Part shown: piece after piece, positions 34,746 to 45,885 of the stretch
Layout: each line of letters starts with the position of its first letter
Position numbering within the stretch: the stretch's first letter is position 1
From: Calonectria ilicicola
Lineage: Eukaryota > Ascomycota > Sordariomycetes > Hypocreales > Nectriaceae
Direction of reading: 5' to 3'
DNA length: 64,000 nt
Assembly (NCBI GenBank): GCA_020809705.1
Contig: CP085832.1
Coordinates: 2,914,001 to 2,978,000, forward strand
Notes under the pieces: generated by a model
What the model was told of the DNA's origin: nothing
Databases searched by the model: none
What the model saw: only the letters and a program-made list of their open reading frames with translations
Program-made: the position numbers and the translations under genes

Positions 34746-37346
34746 ATGATGGCAACTAGTATGGGTCCCAATTTCCCAGGGCATCCCGCCGGCATGGGAC
34801 ATCCAGGTGTCGCTGGTCACCCCATGGGTCCCGGTATGCCTCATAACCCTCAGCAAGGCGCTCCTGCTGCTGGGATGCCTCACCAGTTCGGTGGTCCTAT
34901 GGTCACCGCTCCTGGAGGACAAGTAAACCCTGCCTTGATGGGCGGTATGCCGCCTGGTGCGAACCCAAATGCTCACGCCTTACAGCACTTGAATCCTGCT
35001 GCTCAGCAGCAAATGTTCCAGCAGCAGCAGCAATTGCAAAACCAATGTACGTGCCACGTCTCGCTGTCGAGCACTCGCTCGTTTCATGTCCGTTTGTGCT
35101 AACGACGCCAATCTTGTAGTCAACAATCCAAGCGCCTTGGCCGCTATGCGGCAACAACAGCAGCTACTCCAGCACCAACACGCAAGGCAGGCCCTAATGG
35201 CACAGCAAGCCTTCCAAGCAAACATGCAGGCAGGCGTGAACGGTATGCCGGGGGCAATGGGGATGCAGATTAGCCCTCAACAACTTCACCAACTGCGGCA
35301 GGCGCAGCAAGCTGGCAGGTTGGGACCGGTGAGTTTTGCCTTGTGTGATTGCGCGACTTTCTCAATTCCTGACTGTTTTCAAGGGACAGCACCCGCAGCA
35401 AGCCATGATGGCCCAGCAGCTCGCTCTGCAACAACAACAGCAGGCGGCGCAACAGCAGCAGCAGCAGGCTCAGCAGCAACAGCAACAAGCGCAGCAGCAG
35501 CAACAGCAACAGCAGCAGCAACAGGCCGCTCATGCACAACAGATGCAGGGCGGTCCCAACCCCGGCCAACCCATGATGGTTAATGCTCAGAGCATGCCAA
35601 ACATGCAGCAAAATCAGATGGCTGCATCGCTCCAGAATCAAATGGCAAACCAGCAAAACCAGCAACCCCAAGGACAGCCGCAACCTCAACCTCAGCCACA
35701 GCCACAGCAGCCCGGTCAGCAGCCCCAGCATACGCCTCAGCCGTCTCAAGCCGGTACTCCAGCTCCTACTGGACCACAGACGCCTGCTCAAACGCCTGCC
35801 TCAACCCCTGCCCAGCCGAACCAGATGCCGGCTGGCCAGAGCCAACCCCAGGGATCTCAGACCCCCGCGCAGCCTCAGGCTCAACCCCAGCCTCAGCCCC
35901 AGGCTCAACCTCAACCTCAGAATCAACCACAGATGGCGGCAACCGCACAGCAGCTCGTACTGTCAAACTCGTTGATGCAGCAGCAGCAGCAGCAGCAGCG
36001 ACGAGAGGGCATGAAGGGGCAGTGTCTATTGAAGCTTATGCAATTCGCCGAGCATCTCAGCGGGTTCCAGGTACGTCTTGCGCAATACATGTTGATAATT
36101 CGCAGCCACTAACCGACCACAGAGCACCCAAGGTATGAAGGGACGTGATGATCTCTCGTATTGGACCACCTTCGTAATGAGATTCTTTTCGACGAACGGA
36201 GTTTTCCGCCACTTGCTGCACATCACCGATGCCGAAGAGACGACCGATAAGCAATACGAAATTCCCTACCCCGCTATCGCGCGATACTTCCACACGCACT
36301 TTGGCGGTGGTGTGAAGAACATGCAGTTGATTATGGATAAGGGCACGACGGATAGACCTCTGCCCGGGGATTGTCACTGCATCGAGAACTCCAAGGCCAG
36401 TCTTGTTTACTGGTTCGAGACGGGATCACACGTAAGTTTTAGTTTGGCAACGCGCGTCCAGACACCCAGATGCTAACCAGTTCCCAAAGTTGGTTGCCAC
36501 CGGCACTCTACGTGCCCAGTTCGACGCTGAGCAGAAGATTGAGCTTTTTGAATTCCTTACGACTGGGCATGAAGAATACATCTCTCGGAAGCAGGTTATT
36601 GATGCGGCAAAACCGGCCCACAACTGGATGAAGGAGTGGCACAAGGCCAATGCCCAGGATGGCAAGCAGTCCCCTGAAATGTCTAAGAAGGGCAAGGGTC
36701 GGCAGCTGAAGTCGCCGCAAACCGCTCCACCAGAGGTTCTTGTCGATCTTCCGGATTCCGCTGTAAACAGCAAGGGTGTGACGGAGGGTGTATTTCAGTT
36801 TCTTGAGGTAGGAATGATGATGTAGCTTCGTTCCTCTGAGTGATCTTGCTAACATGTGCGATGCAGCTCGTTGAAGTCATGGGACAGATGAACCCCTTGT
36901 TCGGATTTACCCACTCCAATCCTGGCCTTGGCCCTTACTCAGCACTGGAGCAGTATGTGTCAACTCATATCCAACCAACATCTCAGATCCCAAACGGACA
37001 GCCAATGCCTCAGGGGCCCCGAACACCTAGCTTCGGGCAGTTCCCCATGGGAGCGAGCCCTGCAGCGGTTCACATGAACCTGCCAGGATCCCCTCACATC
37101 GGTAGCCCGGCCCCCGGCCACATGCAGGCTCCTGGCATGCAGATGCAGCAAAGTCAGCAGGGAACCGGCTCCAGCGGCCCCAGCGCCAACACTTCACCGG
37201 CCTCGAACAAGCGACGACGTCCCTCGGGGGTCAAGACGGAAGACGATGCACCTACGCCTGGAGGCACAGGACAAGTTAACGGCATGCGAGGTGTGAAGCC
37301 ACCCACACCCAGAATGACCAAGCGATTGAAGGGCAACCCGGCGTAA
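34746..37346 (+). CDS. ptaB: LIM-domain-binding co-regulator (PtaB/Mfg1, Ldb/SEUSS type)
   Basis: Nuclear transcription co-regulator of about 770 aa. Exons: 34746-35046, 35120-35328, 35384-36070, 36123-36431, 36481-36807 and 36867-37346. Residues 1-380 are Pro/Gly/Met-rich, then Gln-rich. The conserved Ldb dimerisation domain runs from about 385 to 640 (LKLMQFAEHLS, YWTTFVMRFFS, HTHFGGGVKNMQ, LFEFLTTGHEEYI). The tail carries a KRRR basic motif likely to be an NLS. In Aspergillus PtaB works with the Flo8-like factor SomA in adhesion, biofilm and conidiation; yeast Mfg1 is the counterpart. Acceptors of exons 3 and 5 are ambiguous, with in-phase alternatives 6 bp (35384/35390) and 9 bp (36481/36490) apart. 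The start is the first of two adjacent ATGs. Confidence 0.88.
35429..35524 (+). repeat. CAG/CAA polyglutamine tract
   Basis: 32 codons with 28 glutamines broken by four alanines, the last block being 11 Gln. Mixed CAG and CAA codons reduce slippage, but length polymorphism between strains is likely. A shorter Gln run lies near 35977-35998. Confidence 0.95.
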
Positions 37347-38612
37347 GGAAATAGGACATCTCCGCCGCGTGTTCCACCAAGTAGCCCGACTTATGTCCGT
37401 TTTTATGTTATTCATCATGTTGCATGGCGGCGTCTCTTGCTCGGTTTTCTTCGGGGTTGGATTTGGAAAATGCGTTGGAGTGGGAAGATTTGGGAGCATT
37501 TTTGGACAGGATTTTTACAGGCCTTGCGCGTCACTTTGGCCTATCAGCCTAGGCAACATCTTGCTAAGGAGTAGTCGACTCGCATTATCAGGAAGCATGG
37601 TCACGGCGCGCAACTGACGGGAATACATCAGAGGCGTTGAGATATTCACACTCGGTTTCACCATCAGTTGCGGGCATTCGTGGGTGCATTTGGACTCTAT
37701 GTCGTTTTGGATGCTGCAGGGGCTCGGCATATAAAGCCCCCGCCACCAGATTTGCAAAAGGCATACGGCGATGGTCAAGAGAGGGACGAGAGAAGGCAGG
37801 GTGTCAACTTAATTTGGGTAACGAAGAGACAGTTACTCGTGTACGACTACCATGGCTCACGGCTCAGGTTGGCGTCGAAGCCTGATATTTTGTTTTTTTT
37901 TGGTCTGTTTGAATCAGTTTTTTTTTTTTTTTTTGAAAGACGCGCGAGAGCAATACGAAGAAGGGGACTTGTATTTGGCGGAGTGTCTTGTTAGTAGGAT
38001 CATCAATCAAAAGACGAAGTGCGGAGGTATTAAGAAGAGGCGGAGAGGAGGGGGCAAAGAGAGTCATGGGCGTGTGGATATCAAGGATATTTTTCAGATT
38101 ATACCTAGGTTCGTCATTATGTGCGGTGCTGCGTTGCGGTTTTGTTACACGCCAGGGAGAACAATGGCTGGGAGGGGATTTGCATCGGGCAGTTTTTGTT
38201 TAACAAACTATTTCTGGGATACCATCATTATCAGTCCATCCGTCTATCCATTGCTTTCCAGCCATTGGTGTTTTTCAATGTTCTATAGAAAAGAACCCTA
38301 GTTAGTTTGTGTCGGACTTGTAGTACGACAGTCTGCTTTTCGTCTTTCCGAATACAAGACATAACAATAAGAGCTCCTCCCTCCTCGCCTTGGCTAAAAT
38401 GCTTTGCAGCAAAATTGCAGTTCCTGACCTAAGCTTAGACCTATCGTTTAGTACCGAGATAACCCAGTCAGCTCCGATCCTACGTCGATCTCCTGTGGGT
38501 GCCCTGTCGATCTGTACGATAAGGTTGCCTCATCCCGCAAGGGAAAAACGGACGTACAGCTCCCGAGGACCTGGTAGGCTTTAGAGCCAACAACATGGTT
38601 CGTTTTTTTTTT
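37347..38612. other. Convergent intergenic region
   Basis: 3' ends of the LIM-binding gene (left) and of the first orphan gene (right). A T-run near 37918-37934. Small open frames lack coding features. Confidence 0.55.
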
Positions 38613-39302
38613 TTACCGACCAATTCCGAACCAACGCCCATGTCCAGTCTTCTTGGCAATGAGCTTCTCGCCTCGAATAGCAATGTAGCATTTCAGTGCA
38701 CCATCAGAGGAGGCCATCATCTCCCGCAGGAGGAACCACTCGGCCTCGGAGCGCCCGAGCAGGTCCGTCTTGGTGATTGGGTTGCGGTAGTGCCAGTCGG
38801 TATCGCTGGGGCTCAGGGGCAGAATGGCACCGCGGAATGTCCAGTACAGGGTGGCCGAGACGAGCTTAGGACGGGAGGAAGTGTTCCAGCCGCTGGCATT
38901 TTCCCTCCTGTGGGAAAGGCGGGACGAGGTCTCGGGGTCGAAAGTAGTGGCCAGCCCCGGTGGGCAGGGTGAAGCCGTTGGTAGGCGTGTGCGCAGAAGC
39001 GCGAGGAGCTGTGCCTTTGTCGCATCAGGGGCGACACAGAGAGGTGTTGGCGGAACCTCCCAGGGGTGCGTGAGGGAGCTGTCGTTTTCATCGTCGTATA
39101 TGAGCAGGTTAAACTCAAGTCTCTCAGCTTTGGGCGCCGCAAAGTCGCGGAGTTGGTAAGGAGACGGGCTTGGTGAGGCGAGGGGGTGTAGGTGGTGTGG
39201 TGAGGCCGCGGCGGATGCGGGCTCGGAACGAGCAACGGGGGCGAAAGGTTTATTTGGCTTGGGAGGTTGAAAAGGTTCATGTGCTGTAATGCAGAGATCC
39301 AT
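38613..39302 (-). CDS. Unrecognised protein, orphan paralogue A
   Basis: Intronless 229 aa ORF of unknown function. The N-terminal ~50 residues are Pro/Ala/Ser-rich. Then comes a predicted alternation of strand (LEFNLLIYDD), strand (PLCVAPDA), helix (TKAQLLALLRTRL), strand (ATLYWTFRGAILPL), and a helix-strand end (AEWFLLREMM, CYIAIRG). The order beta-beta-alpha-beta recalls a ubiquitin-like or beta-grasp fold (speculation). No signal peptide or membrane segment. The next gene upstream on the same strand has similar layout and shared short motifs. The start ATG is the first in this frame. An overlapping frame extends to 39484, so a spliced upstream exon is possible. Confidence 0.55.
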   Translation of the reverse strand: MDLCITAHEPFQPPKPNKPFAPVARSEPASAAASPHHLHPLASPSPSPYQLRDFAAPKAERLEFNLLIYDDENDSSLTHPWEVPPTPLCVAPDATKAQLLALLRTRLPTASPCPPGLATTFDPETSSRLSHRRENASGWNTSSRPKLVSATLYWTFRGAILPLSPSDTDWHYRNPITKTDLLGRSEAEWFLLREMMASSDGALKCYIAIRGEKLIAKKTGHGRWFGIGR

Positions 39303-39874
39303 TGTTGCTGGGATTCTTTACGAGAGGGTTTTGGGGTATCAGTAACGACAATGACATCAACACAGAGTTGAAGAGAGGTTTCAAGGGGTAGGAGAGTTGG
39401 AGCTTGGAGTATGGTCGTGAAACACGTTGGTAGATGTGTTAGTGATTCCTTGAGGCTGGCGGCTGGCAGCTGGCAGTTATTCATGGGCAGCTCTTTGAAA
39501 GGCCAGCCTTGTTCGCTGGATATTCTCGAGTAGTTTGGGGCAACACCGTCTGTTTGCTTTTAGTTCGCCTTCAAGTCAACGCCTAGTTTGCCAGGTGGCG
39601 CCGATTGCCCAAGCAAGCAAGTCCGAGACATGAGTATATGAATCAATGAGTAGTTGATAAAACAATAGAAAAGAGATATGAAAATATCGCAGCTATCGGT
39701 GTCATCCATCTTATTTCATATGATAAATTCCAAGAATAGATAGTATAGGACATTGTTAGCAAAGTGTGATAACAGTGAATAGTTTGTATTTCCTCGCTCT
39801 AGTCTTTTTTGCAGAGAGTGTGTTTATATCAGCCTATCAAGGCCATGTCTGCTTCCATTGTTTTATAGAAATGG
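39303..39874. other. Spacer between orphan genes
   Basis: Promoter of orphan A and 3' region of orphan B, both on the minus strand. AT-rich at 39620-39800. No further gene is supported. Confidence 0.5.
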
Positions 39875-40567
39875 CTAAGTGTCTGCAAATTCATTTCCTT
39901 CATTCACCACCTCCTCTGGTGGATCCCGGTCCTGCTGAATGTCAGAGCCTGGCGGTGTTGGATCCACTATTGGAGGATTGTCTTCTTCTTGCTGGTCAAC
40001 CTCTCCTGCATCGGTGTCTACTATCAAGAAGACGCCATAGCGGCCTCCTCTTGTCTCTTCCATCAAACCCCCAAACTCCCTGCCCAACGCCATCTCCCTG
40101 AGTGCCACAGTCCTAACTACGTCCTCCACTGCTGGCGCGAACCGAGCGCCACCTCCCAACGCCACCAAAGGACAGGTTGAATTTCTCGTAAGGTAGAGTG
40201 TCGCCTGGCCTGCATTCACTCGGTCTCCTAATCCGTATTGGCGTGCCCAAACTGACACGCTTGTGAGAAGCGTTTCGCGGGATGGCGCCGAGTCGTAACT
40301 GACATCTATGGGGATGTAGAAAGGGGCAGGTCTTTGGTTCGGGCGCTGAATGCCATGAAAGATGACTTTGATTTTTATTTGAGCAACAGCCGGAAATGCG
40401 GAATAGTAGAGTATTGTAGGTGGGATGTGGTATTGGAAAGTTGGTAATGAGGTCGCCGTGAGGAATAGAGGTCTTGGAGAGGTGACTGCAAGAGTGGGCG
40501 CAATGGCGGTAGCAGGAGCAAGCCGAGGCTGCAGCGCAAATATTGGGGGTTGAAAGTAAAAAGACAT
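39875..40567 (-). CDS. Unrecognised protein, orphan paralogue B
   Basis: Intronless 230 aa ORF of unknown function, the same size and strand as orphan A. A hydrophobic, Pro-rich N-terminus is followed by a strand (IKIKVIFHG), strand (IPIDVSYDSA), helix (SRETLLTSVSVWARQ), strand (ATLYLTRN) and a late REMALGREFGGLM helix with VFLIVD strand. The C-terminal ~35 residues are acidic and Pro-rich, ending in EEVVNEGNEFADT. Shared with A: the ATLY motif after the helix, a following PL, then a helix with RE/LM and a hydrophobic strand. Probably a diverged tandem duplicate. No domain name can be given. Confidence 0.55.
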   Translation of the reverse strand: MSFYFQPPIFALQPRLAPATAIAPTLAVTSPRPLFLTATSLPTFQYHIPPTILYYSAFPAVAQIKIKVIFHGIQRPNQRPAPFYIPIDVSYDSAPSRETLLTSVSVWARQYGLGDRVNAGQATLYLTRNSTCPLVALGGGARFAPAVEDVVRTVALREMALGREFGGLMEETRGGRYGVFLIVDTDAGEVDQQEEDNPPIVDPTPPGSDIQQDRDPPEEVVNEGNEFADT

Positions 40568-43082
40568 GGGACTTTTTGATAAATCTCACTCGAGGTGAAT
40601 TTTGTGTTTTGAAATGTCTTTGTTTGTTTCCACATGTGTAAGAGGTCGCCAAGTTCATTACAGTTTAGGCTTCAGGGTAGGCATGCTTCCGCGGCAAATC
40701 ACCCACCATTACCAACATTCGTGATGCCACATCATGTAACTGTGAACGATAAAGCTTCAATTTGCTCAGAAATGATTTTTTGGTTCTTTTTAATTCATGA
40801 ATAGGTAGTCCTGTATTCAATTTCCCTGACACCTCTGGATAATGTGTGACGCAATGAATTTGTTGCATATTCCATCCCAACCATCATGAATCGAAAATAC
40901 CAAGTCAATGAGCAGAGAAATCCAACCACGCACGAATATCACACAATCCCACAAAGAAAATAAATATACAGCCAACTATACCGTGAGCTTGTGCCTGATC
41001 TAGCACAAGAGAGGCTGATCCTCCCTACTTGGGCGCTTTGGTGGGGGTTTGTCAGACATGTGGACGCCGGCAAAATGGGATATACATCAATGGCAAGACA
41101 ATAGGATCGACAGTGGATTTTGAATTTGCTCCACACCCAGACACTCAATCTCCTGGTACCCAATTCATGGTGGTCATGTTCGTCATTCATTGTCATGGGT
41201 GGAGGAGACCATCATCAATGATGAATTTTTTTTTTTTGGAGCCACGAGGGGATAGAAATGTGGACATTTTTGGCATCCACATCTGGATTCAGACACGCTA
41301 TCCGGAATTGGAATTAGACAAGGCAGATGGCGGCATGTATGACAGTGCACGGCATTCGGTAGTAAGCAGCCATGAGACGGGATGCTACCCAAAAGACGTG
41401 CATTCGTGCCATCCCTGGTGGCCAACTACAGCTCTTTGCTTGGTCTATCTTATCAGCGCGGCCTGTGTTAGTGCCAGTGCTACGTTTGATGTCGTGGCAT
41501 CGGATTTGGCGTATTTTATTTTTAATGAGAAACTTCAGTTACCGAATTGGAGAGTGGGCATTGTGTCATTGATGGTAATGCTTTGCGTCGGCAAAGTTTC
41601 TATTTCTGTCAGCGTTATTTTTATACGAGGCAGCGAACCACGGAGCTGTCTGGGTCTTGCTTGACTTTTTGACTAGCTGTCCGGGTTGCCGTGTAGAGGA
41701 TGCTGACAATGCAAATCTGGCAGTGTCGTTCAGTTGATGGAAGCTTATGGCCGGTGGAGTTTGCTTTGTCCATTGCCGAAGCCGTCTTTGGCTTTTTTTT
41801 TGTAGTCTCAGTTGCCGGTAACTATCCCACAACCCTATTCTTCAGCTGGAATGCCCTTGAGTTTTGTCCAGGCCTAACTTTTTCTGCTTCGTCACTGGCT
41901 TATTGAGAGGTTCCATATCTGAGACAAGAGCGGCGATCTCCTACTGCCCGTCTCCATCCCCTAGAAGAAGATGGAGAAGAAGGAGAAGGAGAACACGACA
42001 CAGCCATTGCCAGCTCCAGCACGGCGTCTGCAGCGACAGAAGCGCTTACCGCTCGTCTCGGATGCAAGAGCCGGGTATTACGGAGCTGTCTAGCTCTACG
42101 CCACGAGGGTCTATTCTTTCAGTTTGGACTGCAAGCTTCCGCTAGACGCTGCCACGCAGCCCAATCGCAACAGCCGGTCTGTCTCCTCCGGACCACTATC
42201 AGATGCAGACGCATTTTTTCTCTCCCTCTCTCGGGGGATCGGACCCGGTCGGAGGGGGCTGGCAGAACGCAAGGTCCGTCTTTAAGTCCGCCCCGGTTTC
42301 CGCGTTTGTGGGAGCTGGCTCGCGTCTCTTTGCGTCCTTTGGGCCTAGCCTCCCGTTAGTCCAGCAGTTTAGACGCAGGACAGATGCTGGCTGCTGCGCG
42401 CGTAAAGTGGCCCTGCTGCGCTGCGTGCCTCCGGACCACTGCCTCGCATTGTTATAACCGCCGGGCATGGAGCTAAGGTGTAGGTTTCTTAGGCTCTGGA
42501 CAGGAGCAGCGGGCGACAAAGTATATCTCGACCCAATTGGGGGCAGGAATTGATGGATGCAAACGTGGGTGTGTGCGCGGCATACACACATGTGGGCACT
42601 GGTCCGAGGACGCTTGTGTAATTTCGAGCGTGGATTGGTCGTTGTAGAGCTGTATGCGAAGTTGCTTTGCACCTTGCGCCCACGAGATATTCCTGTGCTG
42701 TGGCTCCCAAGCTCACAAGCTCACAACAGTGTTGCCTTGCCTTGACTGCTTGCTTGCTTGCTTTACTTTCCACCTTACTTAACCTTTGCCCTTGCCTTGA
42801 GCTAGCTACCTTTTCCTCCTCCAAGCTCCTTGTCCAGACAGCTCCCATCTTCTCCTCCCGCACTTACATCCGTTGCTCTCTTCCTCTCGCCAACTATTTG
42901 TGTATCTCTTCCCCACGAAATCGATCTCTTCAAACTTTCGAAGCCAAAGGGCATCTTGAGAGCTTCCAACATTCCGCTTCTCTCCTCCTCGCCGTCAATA
43001 CGCACGTCCCGTACCGTCCTGCATCGACCCAGCACTAACACCTTTCTCACTCGTCCATTGACGCTCCTTCCGCCATGATATC
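40568..43082. other. Intergenic region and 7-TM gene promoter
   Basis: No confident gene. The longest plus frame (41029-41664) lacks domains and holds a T-run-encoded Phe tract. From about 42180 the DNA is GC-richer, and the last ~350 bp (42730-43082) is C/T-rich with a TGCT repeat near 42747, typical of a leader. Confidence 0.5.
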
Positions 43083-44531
43083 ATGACCGGCTCGTTAATA
43101 CCGCCGTGGTATCACGAGGACAAGCCATCATGCAAGGACCTGGCCATTGTTAGCTGCATATGGGGCCTGTCGTTGGGGCTCGCTCTCTTTGGTGCCTTTC
43201 GCGCCGGGGACCAAACGTTTCACCAATGGAGGCGCAAGCGAAAAGTCACGGCGTACATGATTTTCATATGGGTCGAGGTAATCTCGAGCAGTATACTCGG
43301 GGGAATCGGATGGGGTCATGTGTACGGGACTATTCCCGCTGGGTGAGCTGATCCGTCAAGAAATGCCGTGAGCTGCCGACTGACATGGAATTGCAAAGTA
43401 TTGGCCTTTTTGTTTCTATCCGTACGTTTGAGAAAACGCTTCTATTGTATGGCGCCATTTCTTCTCTAATATCACTTAGTTATTCTCTGGGCGTTCCAAA
43501 CACACTGCATTATGCAAATCATCATCAACCGCGTCTCTCTTCTCGCCGTCAACCCCACCATCGTCTGCCGACTTCGGTGGAGTGTCTTTACTATCCTTCT
43601 GATCATCAACATCTCGGTTGGCTGCATCTGGATCCCTGCGCGGCTCCAAATCGACTCGGCTTGGATTCGCCTGAACGCTGTTTACGATCGAATCGAAAAA
43701 GGCATATTTGCCATCATCGATGTCTGTCTCAACCTCTATTTCGTATACCTTGTTCGATCGTCCCTTATTCAATACGGCCTGAGGAAGTATGTTCTCCTGT
43801 ACCGCTTCAATCTCGGTATGATTGTTGTGTCTCTTACTATGGATGTAAGTTGAACCATTGCCAATGTTTTGGCCCTTTTGTGGCCCATTGGGTCTGACCA
43901 CCGAGCTGCAGGTCTTGATTATTGCAACCATGTCTCTGGACAATTCTTTTCTGTGCGCCCTACTTGTCACTAACCCAGCTTGTTTTCTTGTACTGACAAG
44001 CCATGCAGATATGTCATCTTCCACCCACTCGCCTATCTCGTCAAGTTACACATCGAGCTCTCCATGGCCAATCTAATCGCCAAGATCGTAAAGGCTACTG
44101 GTGGACGCCGAACCTGTGACTGCTCATGCCATACCCATAACACGGACAACTATAACCTAACATACGACCTCAACGATGATTTGACGCGGCACAGTGCCCC
44201 CGCCGAACTTGGTAGAGCCCGCGGCTTTAGGAATTCGTGGCGCAGATCTATCCGCTTCTTTGCTAGCCCGCTCGTTGAGGGCCACGAGCACCCACCACCG
44301 CAGAGGAGAGCTTCGGAGAAGGCACCCGTGATGAGGCTGCCGCCGCCTCGGCCGGCCCTTGGAGCGCGGTCAGCGTCCTGGGCGGGACCGCGACCTATGC
44401 GGAAGGACTCGGGGTTTTGGTTTGGGAACATGACAAGTACGAGCAAGAGCAACGAGCATAACGACGACTACGAAGACCACGATCCCATTGACGAAAACCC
44501 ACACGAAGACCAGAGCGACAGCGCTGTATAG
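43083..44531 (+). CDS. Fungal seven-transmembrane integral membrane protein
   Basis: Member of a widespread filamentous-fungal family of multi-pass proteins of unknown function, 403 aa. Exons: 43083-43342, 43399-43421 (23 bp), 43480-43844, 43912-43952 and 44009-44531. All junctions keep phase. Hydrophobic segments include DLAIVSCIWGLSLGLALFGAF, the micro-exon helix around GLFVSILILWAFQ, the WSVFTILLIINISVGCIWIPARLQ segment, FAIIDVCLNLYFVYLV and MDVLIIATMSL. Then comes the family signature FHPLAYLVKLHIELSMANLI. The ~110-residue tail is cytosolic, hydrophilic and Pro/Arg/Asp-rich with a CDCSCH cluster. The layout is GPCR-like, but coupling to G proteins is unproven. Confidence 0.85.
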
Positions 44532-45885
44532 TCAGTTGTTTGTGAATGCTAAGACGTCAGCCGCAGGCGAGCATAAGGACGTGAAGTGATTGAAAATAGA
44601 GCCAGTTGAGCTGGCTGGCTGGCTGGGTGCCCTGGAAAAGACCCAAGGGACACCTGATGGACCCAAAAGGGGGAAACGACGCGGGATACTGTCTGAATGG
44701 GATGCTCTGGGCGAATGCCAGCTTTCATAAGGCCTTTGACACTGCGCCATATGTATGTATGTCAATGCTGTGCCTCCCCGAATGGCTCACGCCATGCACC
44801 CCAGACGATCTGCCGCACCCCCGGCACTCAAGGCGGCCCCACACGCACCGTGTCGGCTCGCCCCGGAGCCCTATTCCGCAGAATCCCCCGCAGGCCATCT
44901 CCACTGAGGCCGCAACCCTAATTGTCCAGCTTGGGTTGATCCCGCTTGACATGAGGCATTGCTTTCTCGGTGGCAGCATGGCCATGTGTGGGAATTGGAT
45001 AGTGTGTGTTGGATGTATTATGGCTGTCTAAATACATGTTTTGCCCTCCTTCTGTTCATCACTTGCTGCCCTCCGATTCCAATCCCGACGTGAGATGTCA
45101 TCATAGATTCCTCCTCCTCGCCCACCGTATCTCGCCTTACCTCATTTACCATGTCTTGATCCCGTAGGGTGCGCTACCACGGCTGTTTAACCTTAGTCTT
45201 TTTTTTTTTTTGTGCATTGAAATGCCACATGCATATTAACAACCTTCATTCCTCTGACCTTGACTGGGGAACTCCACTACTGCCATGTCTATCAATGCTA
45301 AGTTCTTCTTGCTGTCCTCGCCCATTGTACACAACATATCACTGCGTTGCATTTTCACATATTCCCACGTGCTCCACCATCAAGTTTGGAATAGTCATTT
45401 TTTGTCGTGTTATTTCAATACCTGATCCCATATCCAGCCACCCAGGGCTCCATTACTAAAACAACAACTCCAGACAGCCATGTCTTCACAGAGTGCCGTC
45501 CCAACCCTAAACCCCTTTGTGTACTCCTCATTATGGCCATGGGCAGTTTACTAGCATGAGCTTTTGGATTTGAATAAAGCCCAAACAATCTTCACCGTAT
45601 TTCCTGTTCCTCTCGCTCCGCCCATGGCCGCTGGTTTTCCTGTGTCTTGGTGTTTTTTTTCTTTTATTTCATTTTGGTACTTTGACCGGCACTCCTTGCG
45701 CATTGTTCGTTTCCTTCGTTAGTTAGTTGGTTTGTGTTGATTTTCCTCTCATCCCACGTCGCCACGACCAATTCTCTGCGCCAAATAGTCGTCACGCCAT
45801 CCTTGATTAGATAGATCCCTATGTACTGCGCAAGTTGGTAATTCTTCGCCTCCTTGATTTGGTTCGATCGCTTCGTGGTCCAATC
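44532..45885. other. Convergent intergenic region
   Basis: 3' ends of the 7-TM gene and of PFK-2/FBPase-2. T-runs near 45199-45211 and 45652-45660. No coding ORF or RNA gene recognised. Confidence 0.55.

Noticed and set aside
41029..41664. 211-codon plus-strand frame with a CQTCG start region
   Set aside because: Contains a homopolymer-encoded Phe run, no family resemblance and no typical promoter. Treated as chance.
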